64,000 bases of DNA from Streptomyces albofaciens JCM 4342 (GTDB lineage Bacteria > Actinomycetota > Actinomycetes > Streptomycetales > Streptomycetaceae). Position numbers and translations under genes: made by a program. The notes under the pieces were generated by a model. The model had not been told where the DNA came from. It was given only the letters and a program-made list of their open reading frames with translations, and searched no databases. This document shows, piece after piece, positions 33,281-41,819 of this stretch. The DNA is taken from positions 2,353,501 through 2,417,500 of the forward strand of contig NZ_PDCM01000001.1 in NCBI RefSeq assembly GCF_008634025.1. Direction: 5' to 3'. The stretch's first letter is position 1. Each line of letters begins with the position of its first letter.

Positions 33281-33520
33281 ATGGCTGTTCCCATGCCGAC
33301 GGCCGGGACCCGGTGGCGCTGCACGCTGTGCGGCAACCTGACGCGCTTCGACGTGACCCGCCGGTCCGAGACCGTGGAGTACCTCCACTTCGACCTGGCC
33401 GGGGAGGCGAAGGTGGAGGAGCGGGAGGTGCGCAGTGAGAGCATCGAGTCGGTGCGCTGCCGCTGGTGCAACGCGGTCGACCAGATCGAGCTGGTGGACC
33501 GTCCGGGCGCGAGCGCCTGA
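33281..33520 (+). CDS. small zinc-ribbon-like protein
   Basis: Protein of 79 aa with two CxxC knuckles, CTLCGN near residue 14 and CRWCNA near residue 60, separated by an acidic stretch (EAKVEEREVRSESIES). This is the layout of a zinc ribbon. Start ATG with AGAGGACG upstream. Its role is unknown; conservation next to the NYN protein suggests an RNA-related function, but that is inference. Confidence 0.75.
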   Translation: MAVPMPTAGTRWRCTLCGNLTRFDVTRRSETVEYLHFDLAGEAKVEEREVRSESIESVRCRWCNAVDQIELVDRPGASA

Positions 33521-33551
33521 GTCGAGCGCCTGAGATCGGAGCGATGCAGCA

Positions 33552-34928
33552 GTGGTGGAGCGTCCAGATGGGCCTGCGGGGGCGGAGCGCGATGCCGAGG
33601 CCGGTGCGGCCGCGGCGGACGAGGTGCTCGACCGTCCGTTGCCCGAGGGCGTACGGCGCCGGGTCGTGGCGCTCACCGCGGAGGCCTTCGGCGGCCTGAC
33701 GGTCACCGAACTTCCGCCGCCGCTGCGGCAGTACGCCCGGTTCACCCCCAGCCGCCGCGCCAAGTTCGCGGGCAACGCGATGGCCGCGGCGCTGGAGAAC
33801 GACACGGTCTTCCGGCAGCGGATCGCGGGCCGGCTGCGCGAGGCCCAGCCGGAGCTGGCCGAGGCGCTGGACAGCGGCACCCCGCCCGCCGCCGCCGACC
33901 CGCTGGACGTCGCGGCGGCGGCCTATGTGCTGCGCCCCGAGGGCTGGGTCAAGCTCGTCGCGGCGGCCGGCGAGGAGGCGCAGCGCGCCCGCGCCGAGCG
34001 GGCCGGCGAGGAGGCGGAGCGCGAGCTGGCGGCGCTGCGCGAGGAACTGGCGCAGGTCCGCGCGCAGGCCCGGAGCGAGGCCGAGCGCGTCCGCGGCGAC
34101 CTGGACGCGCTGCGCAAGGAGAACGAGTCGTTGCAGCGCAAGCTGCGCAGCGCGCTCAGCGACGTCAAGCGCGGTGAGGCGGCGGCGCGCAAGGCCGCGG
34201 CCGAGACGGAGTCCGTACGGGCCGCCGCCGCGCAGGAGAAGAGCGCGGCCGACAGTGAGGCGCGCCGCCTCAGGGGCCGGATCGCGGAGGTCGAGGCGTT
34301 GCTGGAGGCCAGCCGCCGTGCCACGCGGGAGGGCCGCAGCGTCGAGGACATGCGGTTGCGGCTGCTGCTGGACACCGTGCTGGACGCGGCCCAGGGGCTG
34401 CGTCGCGAACTGGCGCTGCCGCCCGCCGATACACACCCGGCCGATACGGTCGATGCCGTGGCGCCGGGGAAGATGACGCCGAAGGACATCGCCACGCGCG
34501 CGCTGTCGGAGACCGACCCCGCGCTGCTGGACCAACTGCTGGCGCTGCCGCAGGCCCATCTGGTGGTGGACGGCTACAACGTCACCAAGACCGGTTATCC
34601 CACGATGCCGTTGGACAAGCAGCGGCTGCGGCTGCTGGGCGGCCTCGCGGTGCTGGCCGCCCAGACTGGCGCGGAGATGACGTGCGTCTTCGACGGCGCC
34701 GAGCTGGCCGCGCCGGTGCTGCTCGCGCCGCCGCGCGGGGTAAGGGTCCTGTTCAGCAAGCCGGGTGTGACGGCCGATGAGCTGATTCGCCAGCTCGTAC
34801 GAGCCGAGCCGCCCGGCCGCCCGGTGGTGGTGGTCTCCACCGACCGCGAGGTGGCCGACGGCGTCGCCAAGGCGGGGGCGCGGCCGGTGGCATCCGCCTT
34901 GCTGCTCAAGCGGCTCGCCCGCATCTGA
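33552..34928 (+). CDS. NYN (YacP-like, PIN-fold) domain protein with coiled coil
   Basis: Protein of 458 aa in three parts: an N-terminal conserved region (FTPSRRAKFAGNAMAAALENDTVF), a long Glu/Arg/Ala coiled coil at about residues 145-265, and a C-terminal NYN nuclease domain beginning HLVVDGYNVTKTG and continuing through CVFDGAELAAPVLL, GVRVLFSKPGVTADELI and VVVVSTDREVADGVAKAGARPV. The conserved acidic residues (DGYN, FDG, ADELI, STDRE) suggest a PIN-like RNase or tRNA/rRNA-processing role. Start GTG at 33552. Confidence 0.88.
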   Translation: MVERPDGPAGAERDAEAGAAAADEVLDRPLPEGVRRRVVALTAEAFGGLTVTELPPPLRQYARFTPSRRAKFAGNAMAAALENDTVFRQRIAGRLREAQPELAEALDSGTPPAAADPLDVAAAAYVLRPEGWVKLVAAAGEEAQRARAERAGEEAERELAALREELAQVRAQARSEAERVRGDLDALRKENESLQRKLRSALSDVKRGEAAARKAAAETESVRAAAAQEKSAADSEARRLRGRIAEVEALLEASRRATREGRSVEDMRLRLLLDTVLDAAQGLRRELALPPADTHPADTVDAVAPGKMTPKDIATRALSETDPALLDQLLALPQAHLVVDGYNVTKTGYPTMPLDKQRLRLLGGLAVLAAQTGAEMTCVFDGAELAAPVLLAPPRGVRVLFSKPGVTADELIRQLVRAEPPGRPVVVVSTDREVADGVAKAGARPVASALLLKRLARI

Positions 34929-34970
34929 ACGGCCGGCAGCGCTTCGCGTCGTGCGGCCCGCCGGCGAAAT

Positions 34971-35024
34971 CCGTACGACCCGTACGACTCGTCAGACCCG
35001 TACGACCCGTAACACCTGTACGAC
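34971..35024 (+). repeat. 9-bp tandem repeat array, 6 units
   Basis: Six 9-bp units, consensus CCGTACGAC, start at 34971, 34980, 34989, 34998, 35007 and 35016; units 1, 2 and 4 are identical. It lies 43 bp after the NYN gene in a 492-bp non-coding region (34929-35420) and shares its core with the 13-bp array at 6915-7018. Confidence 0.85.
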
Positions 35025-35247
35025 TTGTCCCGAACACAGGACGTCCGAGGTGGTGTGGGAGATATGTTCCGTGGAAGCGCCGCCGGGGGGTCCGAGGCCG
35101 GAGCGGCGTGCGATGCGGAGGTAAAGGTGTACCCATCAACGGGGTATCTCATGCCTGCCGTTCGTGCCTGAGTGTCAAGTGACCGCTACTGCCTGTGTGA
35201 TGTTGGTAAAGGATGAGGACCATCCAGGAGTTTTTTCCGGTGAGGAT

Positions 35248-35277
35248 TTGAAGCGATCACAAGACGGTTACTAAGGT
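35248..35277 (+). promoter_or_regulatory. promoter of the NlpC/P60 leader
   Basis: TTGAAG (35248-35253), an 18-base spacer and TAAGGT (35272-35277) form a good vegetative-type promoter. Transcription would start near 35284 and give a leader of about 135 nt containing the riboswitch candidate. A TTTTTT run lies just upstream at 35231-35236. Confidence 0.6.
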
Positions 35278-35284
35278 CAGGCCT

Positions 35285-35412
35285 CAACCCTTCATGCAGT
35301 TGATCATCCATCCGGGGTGAACAGTGAAGGAACCGCCGAGTCCGCGACGTTGACGCGGAGCCGGGGTGCAGCTACCCCCACTTCCCGGTAGGCGGCTGAA
35401 GGAAGAAGGAGC
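35285..35412 (+). promoter_or_regulatory. candidate ydaO/yuaA (c-di-AMP) riboswitch
   Basis: The leader contains CCGGGGTGAACAGTG, then AACCGCCGAGTCCGCG, a TCCGCG/CGCGGA hairpin (35341-35346, 35354-35359), GGGGT/ACCCC, and a 3' CCCGGTAGGCGG whose GGCGG can pair back with CCGCC. The GGGGTGAA, CCGAgTCCG and GTAGGCGG blocks and their order resemble the ydaO/yuaA class, which is known to precede cell-wall hydrolase genes in streptomycetes. The assignment is by eye; some conserved positions differ. Confidence 0.55.
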
Positions 35413-35420
35413 TCGCCTCC

Positions 35421-36455
35421 GTGGCGTCCCACCGTCGACCCAAGCAGCCGAGCCGCACTCGTGTCACCGTGCTCACCGCGACCGCAGCGGCGGCCGTCGC
35501 ACTCTCGTCCCAGGCCGCCCACGCCGACCCGAAGCCCAAGAAGGAAGAGGTCAAGTCGGAGGTCGACAAGCTCTACGAGCAGGCGGAGCAGGCCACCGAG
35601 AAGTACAACGGGGCCAAGGAGGACCAGGAGAAGCTGCAGAAGGAGGTGGACAGCCTCCAGGACAAGGTCGCCCGCGGCCAGGGAGAGCTGAACCAGCTCC
35701 GCAAGGGCCTCGGTTCGGTCGCCTCCGGCCAGTACCGCAGCGGCAGCATAGACCCGTCCGTGCAGCTGTTCCTGTCCGGCGACCCGGACACCTACCTCGA
35801 AAAGGCCGCCACGCTCGACCAGCTGAGCGGCAAGCAGGCCGAGCAGCTGAAGACCATCGCGGACAAGCAGCGGCAGCTCGCGCAGGAGCGCGCGGAGGCC
35901 GCGTCCAAGATCCAGGACCTCTCCGACACCCGCAAGGCGCTGGGTGAGAAGAAGGACGAGATCAAGGGCAAGCTCGCCAAGGCGCAGGAACTGCTCAACA
36001 CCCTGACCGCCAAGGAGAAGGAGGCGCTCCAGAAGGAGGAGGCGCAGAAGAACCGCTCCAGCCGCGGCAACGAGCGCCCCGACCTGGGCAACGACACCCC
36101 GGCCTCGGGCCGTGGCGCCGCCGCGCTGGCCGCCGCCGCCTCCAAGATCGGCTCGCCCTACGTGTGGGGCGCCACCGGTCCGTCCTCCTTCGACTGCTCG
36201 GGCCTGACCTCCTGGGCGTACCAGCAGGCCGGCCAGTCGCTGCCGCGCACCTCCCAGGCGCAGGCCAACGCCGGTACCCGCATCGGCTCGCAGAGCGCCC
36301 TCAAGCCGGGCGACCTGGTCCTCTTCTACGGCGACCTGCACCACATCGGCCTGTACGCGGGCAACGGCCAGGTGCTGCACGCGCCGAAGCCGGGCGCGTC
36401 CGTGCGCTACGAGTCGATCAACAACATGCCCTTCCAGTTCGGCGTCCGCGTCTGA
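35421..36455 (+). CDS. secreted NlpC/P60 (C40) peptidoglycan endopeptidase, copy 1
   Basis: Secreted cell-wall hydrolase of 344 aa, start GTG at 35421. Signal peptide of about 35 residues ends AAHA-DP; a long helical coiled coil (residues ~45-215, RipA/CwlO-like) follows, and the C-terminal NlpC/P60 domain has catalytic Cys at about 259 in SSFDCSGLTSWAYQQAG and the His in DLHHIGLYAGNGQVLHAP. It presumably cleaves stem peptides during growth or sporulation. The riboswitch candidate upstream and the close homologue downstream suggest controlled, partly redundant hydrolases. Confidence 0.95.
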   Translation: MASHRRPKQPSRTRVTVLTATAAAAVALSSQAAHADPKPKKEEVKSEVDKLYEQAEQATEKYNGAKEDQEKLQKEVDSLQDKVARGQGELNQLRKGLGSVASGQYRSGSIDPSVQLFLSGDPDTYLEKAATLDQLSGKQAEQLKTIADKQRQLAQERAEAASKIQDLSDTRKALGEKKDEIKGKLAKAQELLNTLTAKEKEALQKEEAQKNRSSRGNERPDLGNDTPASGRGAAALAAAASKIGSPYVWGATGPSSFDCSGLTSWAYQQAGQSLPRTSQAQANAGTRIGSQSALKPGDLVLFYGDLHHIGLYAGNGQVLHAPKPGASVRYESINNMPFQFGVRV

Positions 36456-36466
36456 CGCGGACCGGC

Positions 36467-36492
36467 CCGGTTCCCGCCGCCGCGGGAACCGG
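36467..36492 (+). terminator. 11-bp stem-loop after first NlpC/P60 gene
   Basis: CCGGTTCCCGC (36467-36477) pairs perfectly with GCGGGAACCGG (36482-36492), tetraloop CGCC; 12 bp after the stop codon. Confidence 0.7.
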
Positions 36493-36544
36493 CCGCCGCT
36501 GCCGCCCGATCGGGCGAATTGCGGTGGCCGCCGCTGACTTCACG

Positions 36545-36586
36545 CCCCGCCGGTGACCTGCGCAGTCACCGGCGGGGCGGCTTTTT
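36545..36586 (+). terminator. 13-bp stem-loop with T5 tract
   Basis: CCCCGCCGGTGAC (36545-36557) pairs with 36565-36577, followed by CGGC and TTTTT (36582-36586): a canonical intrinsic terminator, second in tandem after the first NlpC/P60 gene. Confidence 0.88.
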
Positions 36587-36717
36587 GCGTACCGGCAGGG
36601 CGGGTTGCGGGTCTTTGGATACGGGCCACCGGCGCCGTTACTGTCTGCCCTCGCAGCCGCCGGTCATCGACCGTCCGCCCGGGCGGCAGCGGCTGCACGG
36701 AAGGGAGTGCGGCTCTC

Positions 36718-37746
36718 GTGGCGTCCCACCGCCGTGTCTCACAGTCCGGCCTGGCCGGTGCGACCAGGGTCACCGTCCTGTCCGCCGCCGCGATCACCGC
36801 GGCCGCGGCCCTGTCGGCGGCCGGGGCGAGCGCCGCACCGGCTCCGGCGCCCGGCGAGGTCACCTCGCGCGTCGGCGCTCTCTACGAACAGGCCGAGAAG
36901 GTCACCGAGGAGTTCAACGGGGCCTCCGAACGGACCCGGAAGCTGCGCGGCGACGTCACCGCCCTCCAGGACCGGGTGGCCCGCGGCCAGGAGCGCGTCA
37001 ACAGGCTGCGCGCCCGGCTCGGTGCCATCGCCTCCGCCCAGTACCGCTCCGGCGGCCTGGACCCGGCCCTGAAGCTGATGCTGTCCGAGGACCCGGCGAG
37101 CTACCTCGACAAGGCCTCCGTCCTCGACCGCGTCCACGGCAACCAGGCGGGGCAGCTGCGCGAACTCCAGGGCGCCCAGCGCGGACTGGAGCAACAGCGC
37201 CGGGCGGCGGCCGGCAAGCTGACGGACCTGGAGGCGAGCCGGCGCGAAGTCGCGCGCCACAAGAAGGACATCGAGCACAAGCTGGCCGCCGCGCAGCGCC
37301 TGCTGAACGCGCTGACCGGCGCCGACCGGGCGGCCTTCGACCGGGCGAACCGCGGCCTCGGGCGGTCGCTGCCCGACCTGTCCGGGGCGGCGCACTCCTC
37401 CGGCCGCGCCGGGGCCGCCGTCCAGGCGGTGCGCGCGGCGATCGGCACGCCGTACGCGTGGGGGCGGTCCGGCCCGAGCGCCTTCGACTGCTCTGGGCTG
37501 ATGCAGTGGGCCTACGCGCGCGCCGGAGTCTCCATCCCGCGTACCTCGCAAGCCCAGCGGGGCGCGGGACGGCAGGTTCAGGTCAGCCAGGCCAGGCCGG
37601 GAGACCTGGTCATCTACCGGGACGATGCCAGCCATGTCGGCATGTATGTGGGCAACGGACAGGTGGTGCACGCGCCGCATCCGGGCGCACGGGTCCGGTC
37701 CGACCCCGTCGGCATGATGCCGATCTCGTCCGTAACCCGCCCCTGA
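36718..37746 (+). CDS. secreted NlpC/P60 (C40) peptidoglycan endopeptidase, copy 2
   Basis: Paralogue of the preceding gene, 342 aa, with the same order: signal peptide (VTVLSAAAITAAAALSAAGASA), coiled coil (ALYEQAEKVTEEFNGASERTRKLRGDV), NlpC/P60 domain with Cys at about 258 in SAFDCSGLMQWAYARAG and His in DASHVGMYVGNGQVVHAP. Start GTG 36718 (VASHRR), matching copy 1 (VASHRRPK). Its 262-bp upstream gap contains two terminators and a TACTGT -10-like element (about 36637) but no obvious riboswitch, so the two copies are probably regulated differently. Confidence 0.94.
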   Translation: MASHRRVSQSGLAGATRVTVLSAAAITAAAALSAAGASAAPAPAPGEVTSRVGALYEQAEKVTEEFNGASERTRKLRGDVTALQDRVARGQERVNRLRARLGAIASAQYRSGGLDPALKLMLSEDPASYLDKASVLDRVHGNQAGQLRELQGAQRGLEQQRRAAAGKLTDLEASRREVARHKKDIEHKLAAAQRLLNALTGADRAAFDRANRGLGRSLPDLSGAAHSSGRAGAAVQAVRAAIGTPYAWGRSGPSAFDCSGLMQWAYARAGVSIPRTSQAQRGAGRQVQVSQARPGDLVIYRDDASHVGMYVGNGQVVHAPHPGARVRSDPVGMMPISSVTRP

Positions 37747-37786
37747 CCCCTGTGCGCGCTCCGGGACGGTGCTTACGATCAGCCGC

Positions 37787-39064
37787 GTGGCAGGTCATCA
37801 GGTGCGGCGGCGGGCGGTACGGGACATCAGGGCGGTGCTGTGCGCGGCCCTGCCGCTCGCGCTGCTGGCACTCCTCACCGGCTGCGACGACCCGGCCGGC
37901 GCGCAGACCGCCCCGCCGGGCATCCAGCGGATGCTGGACCAGCGCGCCGCGGCCGTACGGAACCGCGACACCGCGGCCTTCCTCGCCTCGGTCGACCCCC
38001 GCGCGTCCGGGTACCGCGCCGAGCAGCGGCGGATGTTCGCCAACCTCGCGCGGGTGCCGCTGGCCGCCTGGTCGTACGAACTGGTGCGGACCGACGCGTT
38101 CGGGCTGCCCCCGGCCGTCGGCGCGGACGGGCGGCGGGTCGCGGCCGAGGTACGGCTGCGCTACCGGCTCACCGGGTACGACAGCGCGCCGGTCACCGCC
38201 GTCCAGTACCTGACCCTCACCGACCGGGGCGGCCGGTGGCGGATCAGCTCGGACTCGGACGGCGCCACGAGCGGGCGGCGCAGCGCGCGCCGGCTGTGGG
38301 ACCAGGGGCCGGTCGAGGTCGTCCGGGGGCGGCACAGCCTGGTCCTCGGGGTCGGGCGCGGCACGGCGGCGCTGCGCGAACTGGCCGAGCGTACGGACGC
38401 GGCGGTGCCCGCCGTCGGCAAGGCGTGGCCCGGGAAGTGGGCCGGGCGGGTGGTGGTCGAGGCGCCGCAGTCGCTGGAGCGGATGGCGGAGCTGCTGAAC
38501 GCTTCCGACCCGGCGGGCTACCGGGGCATAGCGGCCGTGACGACCGGCGAGCCGGGCCCGGCCGCGGCGGCCCCCGCCGACCGGGTCGTCGTCAACCCGG
38601 AGGCGTACGGGGAACTGTCCGCGGCCGGCCGGCAGGTCGTGCTGACACACGAGGCCACGCACGTCGCGACGCGCACGGCCACCACGTCCGCCACCCCGAT
38701 GTGGCTCTCCGAGGGCTTCGCCGACTGGGCCGCCTACCGCGGCGGCGGCCGCCCCGCCCCCACCACCGCCCCCGAACTGGCCCACGCGGTCGCCACCGGC
38801 GCCCCGCCGTCCCGGCTCCCGGCCGACGGCGACTTCCGCTTCAGCCGCAGCGCGCGGCAGCTGGCCCGCGCGTACGAGAGCGGCTGGCTGGCCTGCCGCA
38901 TGATCGCCGACCGGTGGGGCGAGCGGAAGCTCGGCGCGTTCTACCGGGCGGCGGGCCGCGGCGGCACGGAGAGCGCCGGGCGGGCGATGCGGGACCAGCT
39001 GGGCGTCAGCCCGGCGGAGTTCACCCGGCGGTGGCGGGCGTATGTGGCGGAGCAGCTGGGCTGA
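37787..39064 (+). CDS. lipoprotein with zinc-metallopeptidase motif
   Basis: Extracellular lipoprotein of 425 aa, start GTG 37787 with TACGAT about nine bases upstream (possible leaderless). Basic N-terminus, hydrophobic stretch LCAALPLALLALLTGCDD with a lipobox Cys. The C-terminal half contains LTHEATHVATR (HExxH type, two His ligands and the catalytic Glu) followed about 18 residues later by MWLSEGFADWAAY, the third-ligand Glu arrangement of gluzincins. The N-terminal half resembles an NTF2/nuclear-transport-like fold (AFLASVDPRASGYRAEQ), uncertain. It probably processes envelope substrates next to the two wall hydrolases. Its end overlaps the opposite-strand glycosyltransferase by 44 bp. 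Confidence 0.75.
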   Translation: MAGHQVRRRAVRDIRAVLCAALPLALLALLTGCDDPAGAQTAPPGIQRMLDQRAAAVRNRDTAAFLASVDPRASGYRAEQRRMFANLARVPLAAWSYELVRTDAFGLPPAVGADGRRVAAEVRLRYRLTGYDSAPVTAVQYLTLTDRGGRWRISSDSDGATSGRRSARRLWDQGPVEVVRGRHSLVLGVGRGTAALRELAERTDAAVPAVGKAWPGKWAGRVVVEAPQSLERMAELLNASDPAGYRGIAAVTTGEPGPAAAAPADRVVVNPEAYGELSAAGRQVVLTHEATHVATRTATTSATPMWLSEGFADWAAYRGGGRPAPTTAPELAHAVATGAPPSRLPADGDFRFSRSARQLARAYESGWLACRMIADRWGERKLGAFYRAAGRGGTESAGRAMRDQLGVSPAEFTRRWRAYVAEQLG

Positions 39065-40403
39065 CGGACGGCGCGGGTGCCGGGAAGGCCTCCTCTGTAC
39101 GGGACGCGGCGACGGTGCCCGGCTCCGGCTCGGCGTCCGGCCCGTGCCCCTTCCCGGCGGTCCGCCGGCGGGTGCCGTCCGCGCGCCGCCGCCGTGGCCC
39201 GGTGACCGTCGAGCGCCACAGCGCGCGGCAGGCGGTCAGCGAGGCGGCCACCAGCAGGCCGTTGCGTACGGTCAGCAGGACGACGCCGGCACCCTGACTG
39301 GTCACCACCTCCGCGAACCGGACGGGGAATTCCAGCAGCGTCGCCCCGGTCGCCGGCAGCACCAGCACGGCCGGCAGCGCCATCCGGCTCGCCCGCAGCG
39401 TCATGCACACGGCCGCCGTACCGACCAGCCAGATCATGTACTGCGGGCTGATGACCCGGCTGGTGGTGACGAAGAGGAGGACGGCGGTGAAGGCGGCGTC
39501 GGCGAGCGTGGCGGACGTGAACCGCCGCGCGCGCAGCCGCCACAGCAGCAGCCAGCCGAAGGCCGCCGCGGTCAGGACCAGCGCCAGGGAGCTGACCAGC
39601 GGTACGTAGGGGCCGACGAACTCCACCGAGCCGTAGTTCAGCAGCACCTCGCCGTCCCAGCCGAACTGCCGGGCGAGGTGGAAGACGAGCGCGCCCAGCG
39701 ACTCCACTTCCGTACCCCGGTCGCGCTGGAACGTGAGGAACGCCAGCCCGCCAGGGGCCCAGGCGACGAGCAGCAGCGTGATCGCGAGCGCGCCGACGGC
39801 CGCAGCGCCCCACAACTCGCGCGCCCGGCGGCCGCGCAGAGGAGCGCCGGCCAGCAGCAGCACCGGCCAGACCTTCAGCAGCGCGCCGAAGGCGACCAGG
39901 GCGCCGGAGACGCGCGGCCGGCCGGCGGCGGCGAACAGCGCGGCGACGGCCACGGCCGTGACCATCAGGTCGTACCGGGAGTACGCGGTCGGGCCCAGCA
40001 GGGCGACGCCCGCGGTCCACACCCAGGCGCCGGTGAGGCGTTTGCCCGGCCGCCGGCCCGCGTACAGGAACAGCGCGAAGGCGGCCGCGTCGGCGGCGCA
40101 GGCCAGGAGGAAGAAGGCCGAGGCGTAGTCCAGGAAGGGCAGCAGGCCGGGGGAGAGCACGGCGAGCGCGGCCGCCGGCGGGTACTGCCAGGTCACGTCG
40201 TCCCGCGGGAAGCTGCCGGACTTCAGGACCTCGGACCAGCCGTGGTAGATGCCCGAGATGTCGCTGGTCACGTCGGGCCCCGGGACCACCAGTACCTTGA
40301 ACACGCACAGCAGGAGCGCCGCCCGGGTCGCCGCCCACACCGCCACCGGCGGCGCCAGGGAGCGCACGGCGTCCCACGGGGGCCGTCCCCCGGTCCTGGT
40401 CAT
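39021..40403 (-). CDS. polyprenol-dependent mannosyltransferase-like protein (GT87 family)
   Basis: Polytopic membrane glycosyltransferase of 460 aa with about ten helices; features such as an early extracytoplasmic region DVTSDISGIYHGWSEVLKSGSFPRDDVTWQYPPA (acidic Asp pair and YPP) fit the GT87/DUF2029 mannosyltransferases that act on lipoglycans or secreted glycans. Start ATG 40401-40403 (MTRTGG) has GAGG five bases upstream. The C-terminal ~70 residues are a charged low-complexity tail. The start is divergent from the PimB-like gene, and the two may contribute to the same mannolipid pathway. Confidence 0.85.
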   Translation of the reverse strand: MTRTGGRPPWDAVRSLAPPVAVWAATRAALLLCVFKVLVVPGPDVTSDISGIYHGWSEVLKSGSFPRDDVTWQYPPAAALAVLSPGLLPFLDYASAFFLLACAADAAAFALFLYAGRRPGKRLTGAWVWTAGVALLGPTAYSRYDLMVTAVAVAALFAAAGRPRVSGALVAFGALLKVWPVLLLAGAPLRGRRARELWGAAAVGALAITLLLVAWAPGGLAFLTFQRDRGTEVESLGALVFHLARQFGWDGEVLLNYGSVEFVGPYVPLVSSLALVLTAAAFGWLLLWRLRARRFTSATLADAAFTAVLLFVTTSRVISPQYMIWLVGTAAVCMTLRASRMALPAVLVLPATGATLLEFPVRFAEVVTSQGAGVVLLTVRNGLLVAASLTACRALWRSTVTGPRRRRADGTRRRTAGKGHGPDAEPEPGTVAASRTEEAFPAPAPSVSPAAPPHTPATAG

Positions 40404-40561
40404 CGGCACCTCGCCCGCCGTCCTCCGTCGCTCTCCGCCGTCCTTGCGCCGTCCGCGCCCGGACGCGCGCCCGACGGCCTCTCACGACCGTAGACGAGAC
40501 ACGTCCGTGCCGGGGCCGCCCCCACCGGCCGTGTCCGGTGACCCGGTACTGTGCGAGGGCA

Positions 40562-41704
40562 ATGGACAAGACGCTGATCGTCACGAACGACTTCCCGCCC
40601 CGCCCCGGCGGCATCCAGGCCTTCCTGCACAGCATGGCGCTGCGCCTGGACCCGGACCGGGTGGTGGTCTACGCCTCCACCTGGAAGCGGAGCGAGGAGG
40701 GCGTCGCCGCCACCGCCCGCTTCGACGCCGAGCAGCCCTTCCACGTCGTACGGGACCGCGCGACGATGCTGCTGCCGACGCCCCGGGTGACCCGCACCGC
40801 CACCGCCCTGCTGCGCCGCCACGGCTGCTCCTCGGTGTGGTTCGGGGCCGCGGCGCCGCTCGGTCTGATGGCCCCGGCGCTGCGCCGGGCGGGCGCGCGC
40901 CGGATCGTGGCCACCACGCACGGGCACGAGGCGGGCTGGGCGCAGCTGCCCGCCTCCCGCCAGCTGCTGCGGCGGATCGGCGAGGGCACCGACACGATCA
41001 CCTACCTCGGCGAGTACACCCGTGCGCGGATCGCCGGCGCGCTGACCCCGGCCGCCGCCCGCCGCATGGTCCAACTGCCGCCCGGTGTGGACGAGAAGAC
41101 CTTCCACCCCGATTCGGGCGGCGACGCGGTACGGGCCCGGCTCGGGCTCGCCGGGCGGCCGGTCGTCGTCTGCGTCTCCCGGCTGGTGCCGCGCAAGGGG
41201 CAGGACACCCTGATCGAGGCGATGCCGCGCGTCCTGGCCGAGGTACCGGACGCGGTGCTGCTGATCGTCGGCGGCGGCCCGTACGAGAAGCAGCTGCACG
41301 CGCTCGCCCAGGAGAAGGGCGTCGCGGACTCGGTGCGCTTCACCGGGGCCGTGCCGTGGGAGGAACTGCCCGCCCACTACGGCGCGGGCGACGTCTTCGC
41401 GATGCCGTGCCGCACCCGGCGCGGCGGGCTGGACGTCGAGGGCCTGGGCATCGTCTACCTGGAGGCGTCCGCCACCGGACTCCCGGTCGTCGCGGGCGAC
41501 TCCGGCGGCGCGCCGGACGCGGTGCTGGACGGCGAGACGGGGTACGTCGTCCCGGGCGGCTCCCCGACGGTCGCGGCCGAGCGCGTCATCGCCCTCCTCA
41601 AGGACCCGGACGCCCGCCGCCGGATGGGCGAGCGCGGCCGGGCCTGGGTGGAGGAGAAGTGGCGCTGGGACCTGCTGGCGGAGCGGCTGAAGGAACTGCT
41701 GTAA
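40562..41704 (+). CDS. GT4 mannosyltransferase, PimB-like
   Basis: Cytosolic/peripheral GT-B enzyme of 380 aa predicted to mannosylate phosphatidylinositol mannosides. The N-terminus IVTNDFPPRPGGIQAFLHSMA and the middle region VCVSRLVPRKGQDTLIEAMPRV, VGGGPYEKQL, FTGAVPWEELPAHYGAGDVFAMPCRTRRGGLDVEGLGIVYLEASATGLPVVAGDSGGAPD match PimB-type GT4 enzymes, including the EGLGIVYLEA E-x7-E nucleotide-sugar motif. Start ATG 40562; TACTGT lies ten bases upstream. It ends before a large stem-loop. Confidence 0.9.
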   Translation: MDKTLIVTNDFPPRPGGIQAFLHSMALRLDPDRVVVYASTWKRSEEGVAATARFDAEQPFHVVRDRATMLLPTPRVTRTATALLRRHGCSSVWFGAAAPLGLMAPALRRAGARRIVATTHGHEAGWAQLPASRQLLRRIGEGTDTITYLGEYTRARIAGALTPAAARRMVQLPPGVDEKTFHPDSGGDAVRARLGLAGRPVVVCVSRLVPRKGQDTLIEAMPRVLAEVPDAVLLIVGGGPYEKQLHALAQEKGVADSVRFTGAVPWEELPAHYGAGDVFAMPCRTRRGGLDVEGLGIVYLEASATGLPVVAGDSGGAPDAVLDGETGYVVPGGSPTVAAERVIALLKDPDARRRMGERGRAWVEEKWRWDLLAERLKELL

Positions 41705-41755
41705 GCGGTATGCGCGGCGGTACGGGGGACGGCCGTCTGCGCGGAGGCTGGGTAC

Positions 41756-41800
41756 GCGAAGGCCGGGCGGGCCGGAGGAACCAGCGCGCCCGGCCTTCGC
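41756..41800. terminator. 14-bp perfect stem-loop between convergent genes
   Basis: GCGAAGGCCGGGCG (41756-41769) pairs perfectly with CGCCCGGCCTTCGC (41787-41800), 17-base loop; between the PimB-like gene and the acyl-CoA ligase. Confidence 0.8.
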
Positions 41801-41819
41801 CGCCACGTCCCGCCGCCCG

